From Enterovibrio qingdaonensis (GTDB lineage: Bacteria; Pseudomonadota; Gammaproteobacteria; Enterobacterales; Vibrionaceae), in NCBI RefSeq assembly GCF_028683135.1, contig NZ_JAJUBB010000002.1, positions 124,001-188,000 of the forward strand: 64,000 nt of DNA, written 5' to 3'. The number at the start of each line of letters is the position of its first letter. Positions within the stretch are counted from its first letter, which is position 1. Shown in pieces: positions 9,528 to 18,610 of the stretch. The notes under the pieces were generated by a model. That model had not been told where the DNA came from, ran no database searches, and saw only the letters and a list, made by a program, of their open reading frames with translations. The position numbers and the translations under genes were made by a program.

Positions 9528-11485
9528 CAGGGTTATTTCTTCAAGCCTTTATCTATCTTATTGCAGCCGTCATTGCAGTGCCAATCGCAAAAAGGCTCGG
9601 GTTAGGATCAGTACTCGGTTACCTAATTGCTGGCGTGGTTATTGGTCCGGTCGTCGGTCTGGTAGGTGATGAAACGACTACGATTCAGCATTTTGCGGAA
9701 TTTGGTGTCGTGATGATGCTGTTCCTCGTTGGCCTTGAATTGGAGCCTAAAATGCTCTGGTCAATGAGAAACAAACTGCTGGGGCTAGGTGGGCTGCAGC
9801 TAGGTATCACTGCTGCCGCAGTCATGGGGATTTCCATTGCCCTAAGCCAGCAATGGAGTGTCGCTTTAGCGATAGGGATGATCTTTGCGCTCTCTTCTAC
9901 CGCTATCGTCCTTCAAACGTTCAACGAGAAGCACCTTACGAAGACAGAAGGTGGCCGCAGTGCGTTCTCTGTGCTGCTTTTCCAAGATATTGCTGTGATC
10001 CCAATGTTGGCGTTCATTCCGCTTCTTGCTTTGCCCGAATTGGTAACGAAAGCACAGTCTGCTGCGGAAAGTGCAGCGGAACATCATGAGCAATTAAGCT
10101 TGGTGGCAGGGCTTCCCGGTTGGGCTTTAGGGTTGGTGATAACCGCAGCCATCGCAAGTGTTGTTGTTGGCGGCCACTATCTCAGCCGTCCGCTGTTCCG
10201 ATTCGTGGCGAGTTCGGGCCTTCGTGAAATTTTCACAGCCACGGCATTGATGTTGGTGATTGGTATCGCGGCCTTAATGAGCTTGGTCGGCCTTTCTCCA
10301 GCATTGGGTACCTTCCTTGCGGGCGTCGTGCTGGCTAACAGTGAATTCCGCCATGAATTAGAATCGAACATTGAACCGTTCAAAGGGCTACTGCTGGGGC
10401 TGTTTTTCATCACGGTAGGGGCAGGGATTAACTTTGGCATTTTGTTCAATGACTTCTTCGTCATCATTGGATTGACCCTTGGTCTGATGGTGCTGAAGGC
10501 ATTGGTACTGTTGCTGCTTTCATTCATTTTCAAAATAAAAGGCTCGGCACGCTGGTTATTCGCACTTAGCCTGGCGCAAGCGGGTGAGTTTGGCTTTGTG
10601 CTTTTGAGCTTCTCAACACAAAATCATGTCATCCCAACAGAACTGGCTCAATTACTGTCGTTGGTCGTGGCTTTGTCGATGTTCCTGACGCCGGGTCTGT
10701 TTATTCTGTATGACAAGGTGATTTTGCCGCGCTATGAAAAAGCTTCTAATGATAGAGAGCCCGATGAAATCGACGAGCAGGGAACCGTTATTATTGCAGG
10801 CGTTGGTCGCTTTGGTCAGGTAGTAAACCGCCTGTTGACGGCAAACGGCGTGAAAACTGTCGTGCTTGATCATGAAGCCACGCAAGTTGAGAACTTGAGA
10901 AGAATTAACGTGAAAAGCTTCTTTGGTGATGCAACACGACCAGACTTGCTTCATACCGCGGGCATTGAAGATGCCGCTTTGTTGATTGTTTCAATGGACA
11001 ACCAAGATGCGGCCACCGAGTTGGTGAAACATGTTAAACATACATACCCCAATGTGAAAATATTGGCGCGTGCCTTTGACCGTGGACATGCCTATATGCT
11101 TCGTCATGTAGGTGCTGATTACGTCATTAAGGAAACCTACCGCTCTGCCCTCGCCATGGGGGGAGAGGCGTTAAGATCGCTTGGTGTACATCCATTCTTG
11201 GTTGAACAACAAAAAGCAACGTTCCATCGTATAGAGCAGGAGAGTTCAGAAACCTTGTTCGAAACATGGAAAGGTGGTGACGAGAAAAAATCCTATGACG
11301 CGAATTATGTAAGTTTGTTTATTCAGCTGGAAGAAACCATTCGAGACGCCATGGGGGAAGACCGAATGGACAGGCATAGCATGACTGAGCGTGAATGGAC
11401 GCCGCCGCCGAAAAACTATCTCGATGATTTTTCCGACGATTCCGATCATGGTGGCGACACGCCGAGCGAGGAAAAACCCGCGTAA
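9524..11485 (+). CDS. kefB: Glutathione-regulated K+/H+ antiporter KefB/KefC
   Basis: A 653-residue CPA2 antiporter: about 12 membrane helices in residues 1-385, then an RCK/KTN NAD-binding domain starting at TVIIAGVGRFGQVV (about residue 420), and a charged C-terminal tail rich in Asp/Glu. The N-terminal GVVIGP and FLVGLELEPKMLW segments are classic for Kef. Kef systems release K+ and acidify the cytoplasm when glutathione adducts accumulate. The gene overlaps kefG by ATGA and its TAA overlaps the following GNAT start by one base, so the run is one operon. KefB rather than KefC is suggested by the KefG-type partner. Confidence 0.9.
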   Translation: MTGLFLQAFIYLIAAVIAVPIAKRLGLGSVLGYLIAGVVIGPVVGLVGDETTTIQHFAEFGVVMMLFLVGLELEPKMLWSMRNKLLGLGGLQLGITAAAVMGISIALSQQWSVALAIGMIFALSSTAIVLQTFNEKHLTKTEGGRSAFSVLLFQDIAVIPMLAFIPLLALPELVTKAQSAAESAAEHHEQLSLVAGLPGWALGLVITAAIASVVVGGHYLSRPLFRFVASSGLREIFTATALMLVIGIAALMSLVGLSPALGTFLAGVVLANSEFRHELESNIEPFKGLLLGLFFITVGAGINFGILFNDFFVIIGLTLGLMVLKALVLLLLSFIFKIKGSARWLFALSLAQAGEFGFVLLSFSTQNHVIPTELAQLLSLVVALSMFLTPGLFILYDKVILPRYEKASNDREPDEIDEQGTVIIAGVGRFGQVVNRLLTANGVKTVVLDHEATQVENLRRINVKSFFGDATRPDLLHTAGIEDAALLIVSMDNQDAATELVKHVKHTYPNVKILARAFDRGHAYMLRHVGADYVIKETYRSALAMGGEALRSLGVHPFLVEQQKATFHRIEQESSETLFETWKGGDEKKSYDANYVSLFIQLEETIRDAMGEDRMDRHSMTEREWTPPPKNYLDDFSDDSDHGGDTPSEEKPA

Positions 11486-11967
11486 TGCTTTTAGTCCCAT
11501 TTACTGGCGAAGATGCACCACTATTGTGTGGCTGGATCCAGAGTGCGGAGCAAAATGTACTTTGGGGAGGGCCAACATTTGAATTCCCGTTAACGGAATT
11601 ACAAGTAAAGGCGCATCTTGCCAAACCAGAAATAAGCGCATTCTTGTTGGTACATGAGCACAAGGCGGTGGGATACGTTGAACTGTATAAGGTATCCCGC
11701 CACGAACGCCGTTTGTGCCGAGTGCTGGTTGCTGACAATGACAACCGAGGAAAAGGGTGGGGGAAACAGCTTGTCTCTCTCGCACTTGGCGTTGCCAGAG
11801 AAAACAGCGATGTTGCCATCGTAAGTTTGGCGGTGTTTGAACAAAATCACTCAGCGGTTCATTGTTATCGGTCGCTAGGGTTTGAATGCGATGAAAGCCA
11901 AACGAAAACGCGCGTCGTGGAAGGGAATACTTGGGTACTGCTTCGGATGATAAAACACCTATTTTGA
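11485..11967 (+). CDS. GNAT-family N-acetyltransferase
   Basis: A 160-residue GNAT acetyltransferase; the acetyl-CoA pyrophosphate-binding segment is visible as DNRGKGWGKQLVSLAL (about residues 87-102), followed by VFEQNHSAVHCYRSLGFE, the standard motif B. The substrate is unknown. The start codon overlaps the kefB stop by one base (TAATG), so it is translationally coupled to the Kef operon. A terminator follows directly. Confidence 0.87.
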   Translation: MLLVPFTGEDAPLLCGWIQSAEQNVLWGGPTFEFPLTELQVKAHLAKPEISAFLLVHEHKAVGYVELYKVSRHERRLCRVLVADNDNRGKGWGKQLVSLALGVARENSDVAIVSLAVFEQNHSAVHCYRSLGFECDESQTKTRVVEGNTWVLLRMIKHLF

Positions 11968-11984
11968 CAGGATTGAAGACTAAG

Positions 11985-12011
11985 AAGCCAGACATAATGT
12001 CTGGCTTTTTT
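11985..12011 (+). terminator. Terminator after kefGB-GNAT operon
   Basis: AAGCCAGAC/GTCTGGCTT stem with a 5-nt loop and six T. Confidence 0.9.
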
Positions 12012-12029
12012 GTTGGAATTGGTTTGCTA

Positions 12030-12100
12030 ATGTGATTTTGGTTCAAAGAGTTAAGACCAAGGAATAGACCATAAAGCGGGAAAAATGTGATCTTGGTTCA
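12030..12100. repeat. Two 16-bp direct repeats upstream of the gbpA riboswitch
   Basis: The 16-mer ATGTGATYTTGGTTCA occurs at 12030-12045 and 12085-12100 with one mismatch and a 55-bp period. Each starts with TGTGA, a CRP half-site, but the second half is poor. They lie in the expected promoter region of gbpA and could be paired operators. Confidence 0.5.
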
Positions 12101-12182
12101 TTTTGTTGCATTAAAAATGTGAACTAACACTGGTCGGAATTGCCAGTAAGAAATTTCTGACTATTCTTCGCCGTACCACTCT

Positions 12183-12270
12183 TATCGGCAAACTGTTTGA
12201 AAAAACAGGACGCAAAGCTACCGGTCTAAGGGCTTACTTCATCTGTGAGCTTATGATAGCGGAGCCGCCA
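12183..12270 (+). ncRNA. c-di-GMP-I (GEMM) riboswitch in the gbpA leader
   Basis: The leader carries the core motifs of the class I c-di-GMP riboswitch in order: GGCAAAC (12187-12193), a TGTTT/AAACA stem capped by a GAAA tetraloop (12194-12207), GGACGCAAAGC (12208-12218), ACCGGTCTAA (12220-12229), and a second hairpin ending in GATAGCGGAGCCGCC. The tetraloop, the CGCAAAGC join and the CTAA element match the family consensus closely. It is followed by a CATTCTC/GAGAATG hairpin with a short T-rich tail that may be the expression platform. The same riboswitch (Vc1) is known upstream of gbpA in Vibrio cholerae, where it raises expression at high c-di-GMP. Confidence 0.92.
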
Positions 12271-12356
12271 TTCTCATTAGAGAATGCCTTCTTTGCGACG
12301 TTTGTCCGTGCGTGTGTGATTACAAAAAATAATAAAACACTCAGGAAGAAACAAAC

Positions 12357-13922
12357 ATGCTCAAACTTAGAACAACTTTACTGCCTGTTGCGGCAGCACT
12401 TTTCAGTGCAGGCGCGATGTCTCATGGTTATGTTAGTGCTGTTGAAGGCGGCGCAGCAGCAGGCCGTGCCGCGTTGTGTAAATACACCAATGCAACAGGT
12501 GAAAAGAACACCGACTGTGGTCAGGTGCAATGGGAACCGCAAAGTGTCGAAGGACCTGAAGGCTTTCCTGAACTGGGCCCTGAAGACGGAAAAATTGCGA
12601 GTGCAGGCCTGATTCAGTTTTCTCCTCTTGATGAGCAAACGGCGTCTCGTTGGGTGAAAACGCCTATCACGGCGGGTCAAAACGACTTCGAATGGACGTT
12701 TACGGCAAACCACGTAACGCGTACATGGAAATACTACATCACCAACGCGGATTGGAATCCAAACCAACCTTTGGCACGCAGTACCTTTGACTTAAATCCA
12801 TTTTGTGTGATTGAAGGCAACATGGAAAAGCCACCTAAACGTGTGCTGCATACTTGTGATGTCCCAGAACGTGATGGTTACCAAGTCATTCTGGCTGTGT
12901 GGGATGTGGGTGATACCGCCGCTGCGTTTTACAACGTAATGGATGTGCAATTTGACGGTGACCAACCTGTGCTGCCGAACTGGTCACAAGCAGGTCAAAT
13001 TAACCCGGGCATGAATTTGTCACAGGGTGATGCAGTATTCACGCGCGTGTTTGATGCAAACGGTGAACGCCCAGACATGTCAGTACGTGTTGATATCGAC
13101 AGCGATAAAGCGGGTATCGCGAATAATTGGTCATACAATCTGGCGACCAAAATCAACGCGACCTACGACAATATCAAATCGGGTCAGAAAAGCGGCGATG
13201 ATAAATTCACACCAGTATTTGGTGCGAACCCTATATTCATCAAGGCTGACAGTGGCTTTGCACGTGTTGAAGTCGGTTACGACATCGACACCACAGTACC
13301 GGAGTACAAGGTGACTGTTGATGGTTTGGCAAACGAATACCAAATCGAGAACAACACAGTCACGCTTGATCTTGCCGTTAGTGCATCGGGTGATGTAAAC
13401 GTTGAAATGACCGTTTACAACCATGCCCAAGATGCGTTGGCATACGAGAAACTGGCGATTGCTGACGGTACAACCGAAGCAGTTGAAATGGCACTGACCA
13501 ACGCGAAAGCAGGTCACCACATGCTGGTGACACGTGTGAAAGATGCGGAAGGCAACATGGTCGACCAGCAAATGCTGGACTTCTTCTTGATTGAGAAAGG
13601 CGAGCAATGTGGCACTGACCCTGACGCGGTGAACCACCCTGCATGGTCAGCAGAGACCACCTACACAGGTGGCGAGAAAGTGAACTTCAATGGTCTGGTG
13701 TATGAAGCAAAATACTGGATTGAAGGTGCAACGCCAGAAACTAGCGATGCGTGGAAACTACTGAGCAACATGCCAGTGGCTTGGACATCAGGCAAAGCCT
13801 ACAACGGTGGCGACCAAGTGATTTTTGAAGGTCACCTATATCAAGCAAACTGGTGGGTAAACAGCAGCCCTGCTAGCGCGCCAGAAGCGTGGAGCGATAA
13901 AGGCGCATTTACCTGCGAATAA
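12357..13922 (+). CDS. gbpA: Chitin/GlcNAc-binding lytic polysaccharide monooxygenase GbpA
   Basis: A 521-residue secreted protein. A signal peptide ends at AGAMS so that His23 becomes the N-terminal copper-brace residue of an AA10 LPMO; His119 in ANHVTRTW is the likely second copper ligand. The AA10 domain (about 23-205) is followed by the two GbpA middle domains that contact the bacterial surface, and then two tandem aromatic carbohydrate-binding repeats at the C-terminus (W..x..YxxG..V.FxGxxYxAxxW pattern, about 425-470 and 475-519). V. cholerae GbpA is slightly shorter, so one repeat seems extra. It is exported to the surface by type II secretion in Vibrio and aids chitin and mucin attachment. 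Start has AGGAAG upstream. Confidence 0.93.
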   Translation: MLKLRTTLLPVAAALFSAGAMSHGYVSAVEGGAAAGRAALCKYTNATGEKNTDCGQVQWEPQSVEGPEGFPELGPEDGKIASAGLIQFSPLDEQTASRWVKTPITAGQNDFEWTFTANHVTRTWKYYITNADWNPNQPLARSTFDLNPFCVIEGNMEKPPKRVLHTCDVPERDGYQVILAVWDVGDTAAAFYNVMDVQFDGDQPVLPNWSQAGQINPGMNLSQGDAVFTRVFDANGERPDMSVRVDIDSDKAGIANNWSYNLATKINATYDNIKSGQKSGDDKFTPVFGANPIFIKADSGFARVEVGYDIDTTVPEYKVTVDGLANEYQIENNTVTLDLAVSASGDVNVEMTVYNHAQDALAYEKLAIADGTTEAVEMALTNAKAGHHMLVTRVKDAEGNMVDQQMLDFFLIEKGEQCGTDPDAVNHPAWSAETTYTGGEKVNFNGLVYEAKYWIEGATPETSDAWKLLSNMPVAWTSGKAYNGGDQVIFEGHLYQANWWVNSSPASAPEAWSDKGAFTCE

Positions 13923-13951
13923 AACGAATAAGAGCAAGAAGCTGATAACAG

Positions 13952-13984
13952 AAAAGGCCGATGCAATCATGCGTCGGCCTTTTG
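13952..13984 (+). terminator. Bidirectional terminator between gbpA and L,D-transpeptidase
   Basis: AAAAGGCCGATGCA pairs with TGCGTCGGCCTTTT around a short loop; A and T runs on both sides serve both converging genes. Confidence 0.9.
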
Positions 13985-14018
13985 TTTGTTAACCTTCATC
14001 TGTCAGCTTACTGGCAAA

Positions 14019-14534
14019 CTACCAGTCGATTTCGATGGGTGTGCCCACGGGAATCAAACTCAAAAACTCGTCCATTTCATCGTTTGAAATGGCGATGCAA
14101 CCGTCGGTCCAATTATCTGTTCGCGCTTCGTCATGCTCCATATTAATGCCATTCTTTTGACCATGTATCATGATTTGGCCACCAGGATCGACACCTAAGC
14201 GTTCAGCGCGAGCGATGTCGGTACTGTTCGGGTAATTAATACGAATGGAGCGATAGAAACGTGACTTCTCATTGATGAAGTCCAGTGTGTAGTTGCCTTC
14301 AGGCGTGCGCTTGTCGCCTTCTCTGATTTTGTGCCCTTTCGGATTTGCCCCTAATGCAATGCGATACCATTTAATCACGCGGTTATCTTGAAGCAAAAAC
14401 ATAATACGCGCCGATTTATCGACCCTGACACTGAATTGAGATTGGTCTGCACCTAGTTTGTCCAAGGAGTGCGTTTCAGCCGACGACTGAGCCGCAAATA
14501 GCAAAAGTAAGAGTGTCAGTATTACGCTTTTCAT
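14019..14534 (-). CDS. Periplasmic L,D-transpeptidase (YkuD domain)
   Basis: A 171-residue protein with a signal peptide (leucine-rich core, cleavage near QSSAE) and one YkuD catalytic domain. The active site reads MIHGQKNG followed by TDGCIAISN, giving the conserved His and the catalytic Cys of the HGxx...S/TxGCI motif. YkuD enzymes form 3-3 peptidoglycan cross-links or attach proteins to the wall; small single-domain ones like this resemble ErfK/YafK family members. It is convergent with gbpA and 77 bp downstream of a lipoprotein gene on the same strand. Confidence 0.87.
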   Translation of the reverse strand: MKSVILTLLLLLFAAQSSAETHSLDKLGADQSQFSVRVDKSARIMFLLQDNRVIKWYRIALGANPKGHKIREGDKRTPEGNYTLDFINEKSRFYRSIRINYPNSTDIARAERLGVDPGGQIMIHGQKNGINMEHDEARTDNWTDGCIAISNDEMDEFLSLIPVGTPIEIDW

Positions 14535-14610
14535 TCCGCCCCAAACATATCAATGTAGAAATGGTCTTCACCTTCCAAGAGTATTGATTATCTCTGTCCC
14601 TTGAACAAAT

Positions 14611-15180
14611 TCAGTCAGACACAACCCCCAAACATTCCTTCCAAGCCAGTTGGCTGGCTTCCGCACCGTTTAGGCCTTCGTCATATACCTCGTCAACCAC
14701 CACAAAAGGTCGCACCGTTTTATAAGCGGCGTAGGCGGTATAAGCATCAAGTTTGGCTTGGCCAGCTTCATACATGTCACCAGCCCCGCGCGCGACAAGC
14801 GATTTCTGTGCACAGAGTGATGCAACCTCTATGCGGTCGTCTGGGATATCAGCAACTTTAAGCGCGCATTGTAAAAAGACGTCTGTGGAGTAATCCCAAC
14901 TGCTTTTAATCTCGTCGCGATAGATATCATCAATGAGTGCGCCTTTAATTTCGGCAGAGCCATCACCGGAAAGTGCGACAAATTGCGTTTGTTTGCTGAC
15001 GCCGTTGGTCTTGTTTGTAGAGATTATGTAAGCCGTGTTGGCCAAATCATCACAGTAGGAAAGCTTTACTGCTTCTTTCGCATTGTAGATAAGCAAAGGT
15101 TTGGAGGGATCACTTTGAATGGTACAAGCGGAAATCAGAGTAAAAGAAAAGGCACCGATCAGACACCGTGTCGCGTTCAT
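14611..15180 (-). CDS. Predicted lipoprotein of unknown function
   Basis: A ~189-residue protein with a lipoprotein signal: hydrophobic core then lipobox LISAC (Cys near residue 19). The mature part contains several cysteines and an alanine/tyrosine-rich helix (AYTAYAAYKT). I do not recognise the family. Two ATG codons are adjacent; the second (15180) has the better spacing from AAGGA. It may be cotranscribed with the downstream L,D-transpeptidase, which would place both in the cell envelope. Confidence 0.72.
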   Translation of the reverse strand: MNATRCLIGAFSFTLISACTIQSDPSKPLLIYNAKEAVKLSYCDDLANTAYIISTNKTNGVSKQTQFVALSGDGSAEIKGALIDDIYRDEIKSSWDYSTDVFLQCALKVADIPDDRIEVASLCAQKSLVARGAGDMYEAGQAKLDAYTAYAAYKTVRPFVVVDEVYDEGLNGAEASQLAWKECLGVVSD

Positions 15181-15616
15181 CATACATCCTTATTGAATCG
15201 AAAGCGCTACCAAAAACGAGGTGGCCTGCCAGTATATCGTTGAGTTCTTTGGCGATATTGTTCTTGAATTGAGACAAAAAGGATCTTTTTGCTGAAATAC
15301 CACCCATATTGCTCTTTATTTGAGCTACAGGTTTAAATTCTGATTAGTGGCTTAAAATTGAAGTCTAATTCTGAATATATTGCGTATTTATGGGGTTTGA
15401 AGGCGTGGAAAGTGTGGCTTATTGGTTCAATATTTACCTGGTTGTAATTACTTGATTGTTGGTTTTAGGTCTTTAGGATTATCAAGAAGATAAATTGGTT
15501 GATAGAGCAAAAATCTCTGATTGGAGGTGGTTATAGGGCTCTTGTATAGTCGATGCGACGGTGATTTTCAGATCATCGCTCGCAATTTATATATAAAGGT
15601 CGTGTAGAGGACACCT
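15181..15616. other. Intergenic region upstream of DUF969-DUF979-pcp
   Basis: About 435 A/T-rich bases between a minus-strand lipoprotein gene and the plus-strand DUF969 gene. Both promoters must be here. I see no convincing operator, RNA structure or coding frame. Confidence 0.45.
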
Positions 15617-16327
15617 ATGATTGATTTTTGGCCACTGATTGGCATTGTAATTATAACGGTAGGGCTAGCGTTAAAACTGAATACTCTGCTTGTTATATTG
15701 GTTGCAGGCGTCGCAACCGGTTTAGTCGCCGACATCGCGGTAATGGACATCCTTTCTATTTTAGGTCAATCCTTCACCCAAAACCGCTACATGTCGCTTT
15801 TCATCCTTATCCTTCCAATGATTGGTATTCTTGAACGCTACGGTCTGCGTCAACGTGCAGAACAACTGATCGGCGCGATGAAGAAAGCCTCTGTTAGCAA
15901 AATCCTGATGACCTACCTGTTACTGCGTAAAGTAACCTGTGGTATGGGTCTGCACATTGGTGGTCACCCATCAATGATTCGCCCGCTGATTGCACCAATG
16001 GCAGAAGCGGCAGCAGAAAAAGCCTCACCGAACTTGTCAGATGAAAAGCGTCAAGGCATTCGCGCATTGTCTGCGGCAAGTGAAAACTTCGGTAACTTCT
16101 TTAGCCAGCTTTTGTTTATCGGTACTGGCGGTATCCTGCTGATCAACGGCGTAATGACCGACAGTAATGTCGACGTGAAACTGGAAACCATGGCGCTATG
16201 GGCATTGCCGACGGCGATTGCTTCGTTCGTGGTATTTGGGATTTTTAGCAAGATTGTTGAAGCCCGACTTTTAAAAACAGACGGCACTAATGTTACGGAT
16301 ACTGTTGCGACATCTAAAGAAGGGTAA
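15617..16327 (+). CDS. DUF969 family membrane protein (putative 5-oxoproline-related transporter subunit)
   Basis: A 236-residue membrane protein with about six helices, matching DUF969: the core FILILPMIGILERYGLRQRAEQLIGAMKKAS is typical. It is followed five bases later by its usual partner DUF979 and then by pcp. The conserved trio suggests a two-part permease for pyroglutamyl peptides or 5-oxoproline feeding the peptidase (inference from gene order; the family has no well-known biochemical assignment that I can cite). The start has GAGGACACCT upstream. Confidence 0.85.
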   Translation: MIDFWPLIGIVIITVGLALKLNTLLVILVAGVATGLVADIAVMDILSILGQSFTQNRYMSLFILILPMIGILERYGLRQRAEQLIGAMKKASVSKILMTYLLLRKVTCGMGLHIGGHPSMIRPLIAPMAEAAAEKASPNLSDEKRQGIRALSAASENFGNFFSQLLFIGTGGILLINGVMTDSNVDVKLETMALWALPTAIASFVVFGIFSKIVEARLLKTDGTNVTDTVATSKEG

Positions 16328-16332
16328 TTGGA

Positions 16333-17238
16333 ATGCTAGAGTATATTTATCAAACGACGGGTTTGCTGCTGCTGGCTTTCTCGTTGCAAACATTCCTTGA
16401 TAAAGAGAATTCAAAACGTGTGGGTACTGGCCTGTTCTGGCTTATCTACGGTGTGACCTTTATCTTTGGCGCGATGATTCCACATTGGGTAACGGGCGTC
16501 ATGGTGCTTGCGCTTACCGCACTTGCTGCGGGTGGCTTCATGGGTGTGGGCAAATACGGCACCACGACCGACGAAGAGCGTAAAGAAACGGCATCAGTTT
16601 TAAAGAACAAACTGTTTATTCCTGCTGCGGTTGTTCCTGTGGGCACAGTTGCAATCAGCCAGTTTACGTCTTTAGGTGCACTTGCAGGTCTGGGTATCGC
16701 ATCTCTTGGTGCTATCGCACTTGCGCTGATGATCACCAAAAGTAAACCAATGCACAGCTTGAATGAAGGTCGTCGTCTTATCGACTCCATTGGCTGGGCT
16801 GCCATTCTGTCTCAATTCCTTGCAGCACTGGGCTTCCTGTTTAATCAGGCGGGTGTGGGCGATACCGTTGCTCAAATCGTCAAGATGATGATTCCGGAAA
16901 ACATGTTGCTGATCAACGTGATTGCATACTGCGTGGGTATGATGCTGTTTACCGTCGTCATGGGTAATGCGTTTGCTGCATTTGCAGTAATTACCACCGG
17001 TATTGGTATTCCTCTTCTTGTGGTCGAGTTTGGTGGTAATGCATCAATCATCGGCGTTGTAGGCATGTTGTCAGGTTACTGCGGTACGCTACTGACGCCT
17101 ATGGCAGCGAATTTTAACGTCGTACCAGCCGCTCTTTTGGAGCTGAGAAATAAGCACCATGTGATCCTGATGCAGGTGATTCCGGCGCTTATCATGCTGG
17201 CGTTTAACATCTTTGTTATGTATAGCTTTGCCTTCTGA
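16333..17238 (+). CDS. DUF979 family membrane protein
   Basis: A 301-residue protein with eight or nine hydrophobic helices and the DUF979 features [13 protein letters not shown] near residue 35 and [18 protein letters not shown] near residue 215. It always travels with DUF969, as here (5-bp gap), and is followed by pcp (8-bp gap). The pair probably forms one inner-membrane transporter. Confidence 0.85.
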   Translation: MLEYIYQTTGLLLLAFSLQTFLDKENSKRVGTGLFWLIYGVTFIFGAMIPHWVTGVMVLALTALAAGGFMGVGKYGTTTDEERKETASVLKNKLFIPAAVVPVGTVAISQFTSLGALAGLGIASLGAIALALMITKSKPMHSLNEGRRLIDSIGWAAILSQFLAALGFLFNQAGVGDTVAQIVKMMIPENMLLINVIAYCVGMMLFTVVMGNAFAAFAVITTGIGIPLLVVEFGGNASIIGVVGMLSGYCGTLLTPMAANFNVVPAALLELRNKHHVILMQVIPALIMLAFNIFVMYSFAF

Positions 17239-17246
17239 GGATAGTT

Positions 17247-17885
17247 ATGAAAAAAGTATTGATAACAGGTTTTGAACCATTTGGTGGTGCGTCAATTAAC
17301 CCTGCTTTAGAAGCAGTGAAAATGCTGGATGGCGTAAAGCTTGATGGCGGTGAAATTGTCATTTGTGACGTGCCAGTAACGCGTTATGAAGCGATTAAAG
17401 CGGTTACCGCCGCTATCGAAAAACACAAGCCTAGTTATGTGATCACTGTGGGTCAGGCTGCAGGTCGTGCATCGATTACGCCTGAGCGCGTTGCGATTAA
17501 CGTGGATGACTTCCGTATCCCAGACAACGGTGGCAACCAGCCAATTGATGAGCCAATTGTAGAAGACGGCCCAGACGCGTACTTCACCACGTTGCCTATC
17601 AAAGCAATCACGAAAGCGTTGCAAGAAAAAGGTATTCCATGTCAGGTGTCTAACACCGCTGGTACCTTCGTATGTAACCACGTGTTTTATGGTGTTCAGC
17701 ACTTCTTGCGTGAAACCGACATTGGCCATGGTTTCATTCACATTCCGCTACTGCCAGAGCAAGCGGCGGCGACTGACCAAGCATCTATGTCTTTGGAAAC
17801 CATCGCTGAAGGTCTGCGTTTAGCAGCGCAGGCGACGCTGGATAACAAACACGATGCCGTGATCGGCGCGGGTAAGATCTGTTAA
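17247..17885 (+). CDS. pcp: Pyrrolidone-carboxylate peptidase
   Basis: A 212-residue peptidase of family C15, which removes N-terminal pyroglutamate from peptides in the cytoplasm. Family marks are the N-terminal [10 protein letters not shown], the catalytic Glu in [25 protein letters not shown], the catalytic Cys in [14 protein letters not shown], and the His in GFIHIPLLP. Length and motif order are normal. The gene ends a three-gene operon with DUF969 and DUF979 and has a strong terminator just behind it. Confidence 0.95.
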   Translation: MKKVLITGFEPFGGASINPALEAVKMLDGVKLDGGEIVICDVPVTRYEAIKAVTAAIEKHKPSYVITVGQAAGRASITPERVAINVDDFRIPDNGGNQPIDEPIVEDGPDAYFTTLPIKAITKALQEKGIPCQVSNTAGTFVCNHVFYGVQHFLRETDIGHGFIHIPLLPEQAAATDQASMSLETIAEGLRLAAQATLDNKHDAVIGAGKIC

Positions 17886-17904
17886 GAAGCAATCTTGACT
17901 AAGA

Positions 17905-17932
17905 AAAAGCCGGGTGATTACCCGGTTTTTTT
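17905..17932 (+). terminator. Terminator after pcp operon
   Basis: GCCGGGT/ACCCGGT stem with GATT loop and seven T. Confidence 0.92.
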
Positions 17933-18006
17933 ATGCCCGTAGCATCTACAACAACCTTGGGTATAATCGTCAAAATAGATTGAAACACATTACCTGTGGG
18001 TTGCTT

Positions 18007-18462
18007 ATGAACTCTCAACTACTAACGGCCTACCGCGGCGAAATCTACGGTATCGCGTTCTTTTCCTACTTTGCCAAAAACTACGCCGATAAGACGCGCC
18101 AGGCACTGTGGCAAACCCTGATTGACGTAGAAACTCTGACGGCCAATTTGCTCGAACCACACTTAAGGACTGCATTTATTCCGTTTAAAAAAGACGATGT
18201 AGAAATGCAGGCAAAAGGCATCGTGGATGCGCAAAAATGGATTGCACTGCCATGGGATGAGCTCACCGAAACCCTGACGGATTGGGTTGAACCCTACGAG
18301 CTGAAATACCGAGAATGGGCCGATGAGGCTGAGACAAACCAAGACGCGTACTCATTTATTGCCGATCATGAAACCGCGATCTTTGAATGCTGGAAAGCCT
18401 TCAAAAACGGCGAAGATGGCGAGAAGTATCTGAGTAGTTTTATCCAACAATACTCCGCGTAA
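18007..18462 (+). CDS. Hypothetical cytoplasmic protein
   Basis: A ~151-residue acidic protein starting MNSQLLTAYRGEIYGIAFFSYF. It looks alpha-helical, with no signal peptide or membrane segment and many Trp/Glu residues (WADEAETNQDAYSF, CWKAFKNGEDGEKYL). An open frame extends 31 codons upstream, but that part overlaps the pcp terminator region, so the ATG at 18007 is preferred. I do not recognise a characterised family. It stands alone between pcp and cpdP. Confidence 0.75.
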   Translation: MNSQLLTAYRGEIYGIAFFSYFAKNYADKTRQALWQTLIDVETLTANLLEPHLRTAFIPFKKDDVEMQAKGIVDAQKWIALPWDELTETLTDWVEPYELKYREWADEAETNQDAYSFIADHETAIFECWKAFKNGEDGEKYLSSFIQQYSA

Positions 18463-18531
18463 ACCTTCTTTCCCGGAATGGAATCTGGCGCACGGAACGC
18501 GGCGAAAAAGCGGTAGGGCGATGAGGGGCCC

Positions 18532-18584
18532 GAGACTAAAATGGCGGCCTTTAACATAACAGATTGGTACGCTTTTTTAGTCTC
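18532..18584. repeat. 10-bp inverted repeat upstream of cpdP
   Basis: GAGACTAAAA (18532-18541) and TTTTAGTCTC (18575-18584) are perfect inverted copies separated by 33 bp, just before the cpdP ribosome site. It could be an operator or a leader RNA hairpin. Confidence 0.55.
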
Positions 18585-18610
18585 AGAAGCCGCCAAAGAA
18601 AAGGATGAAC

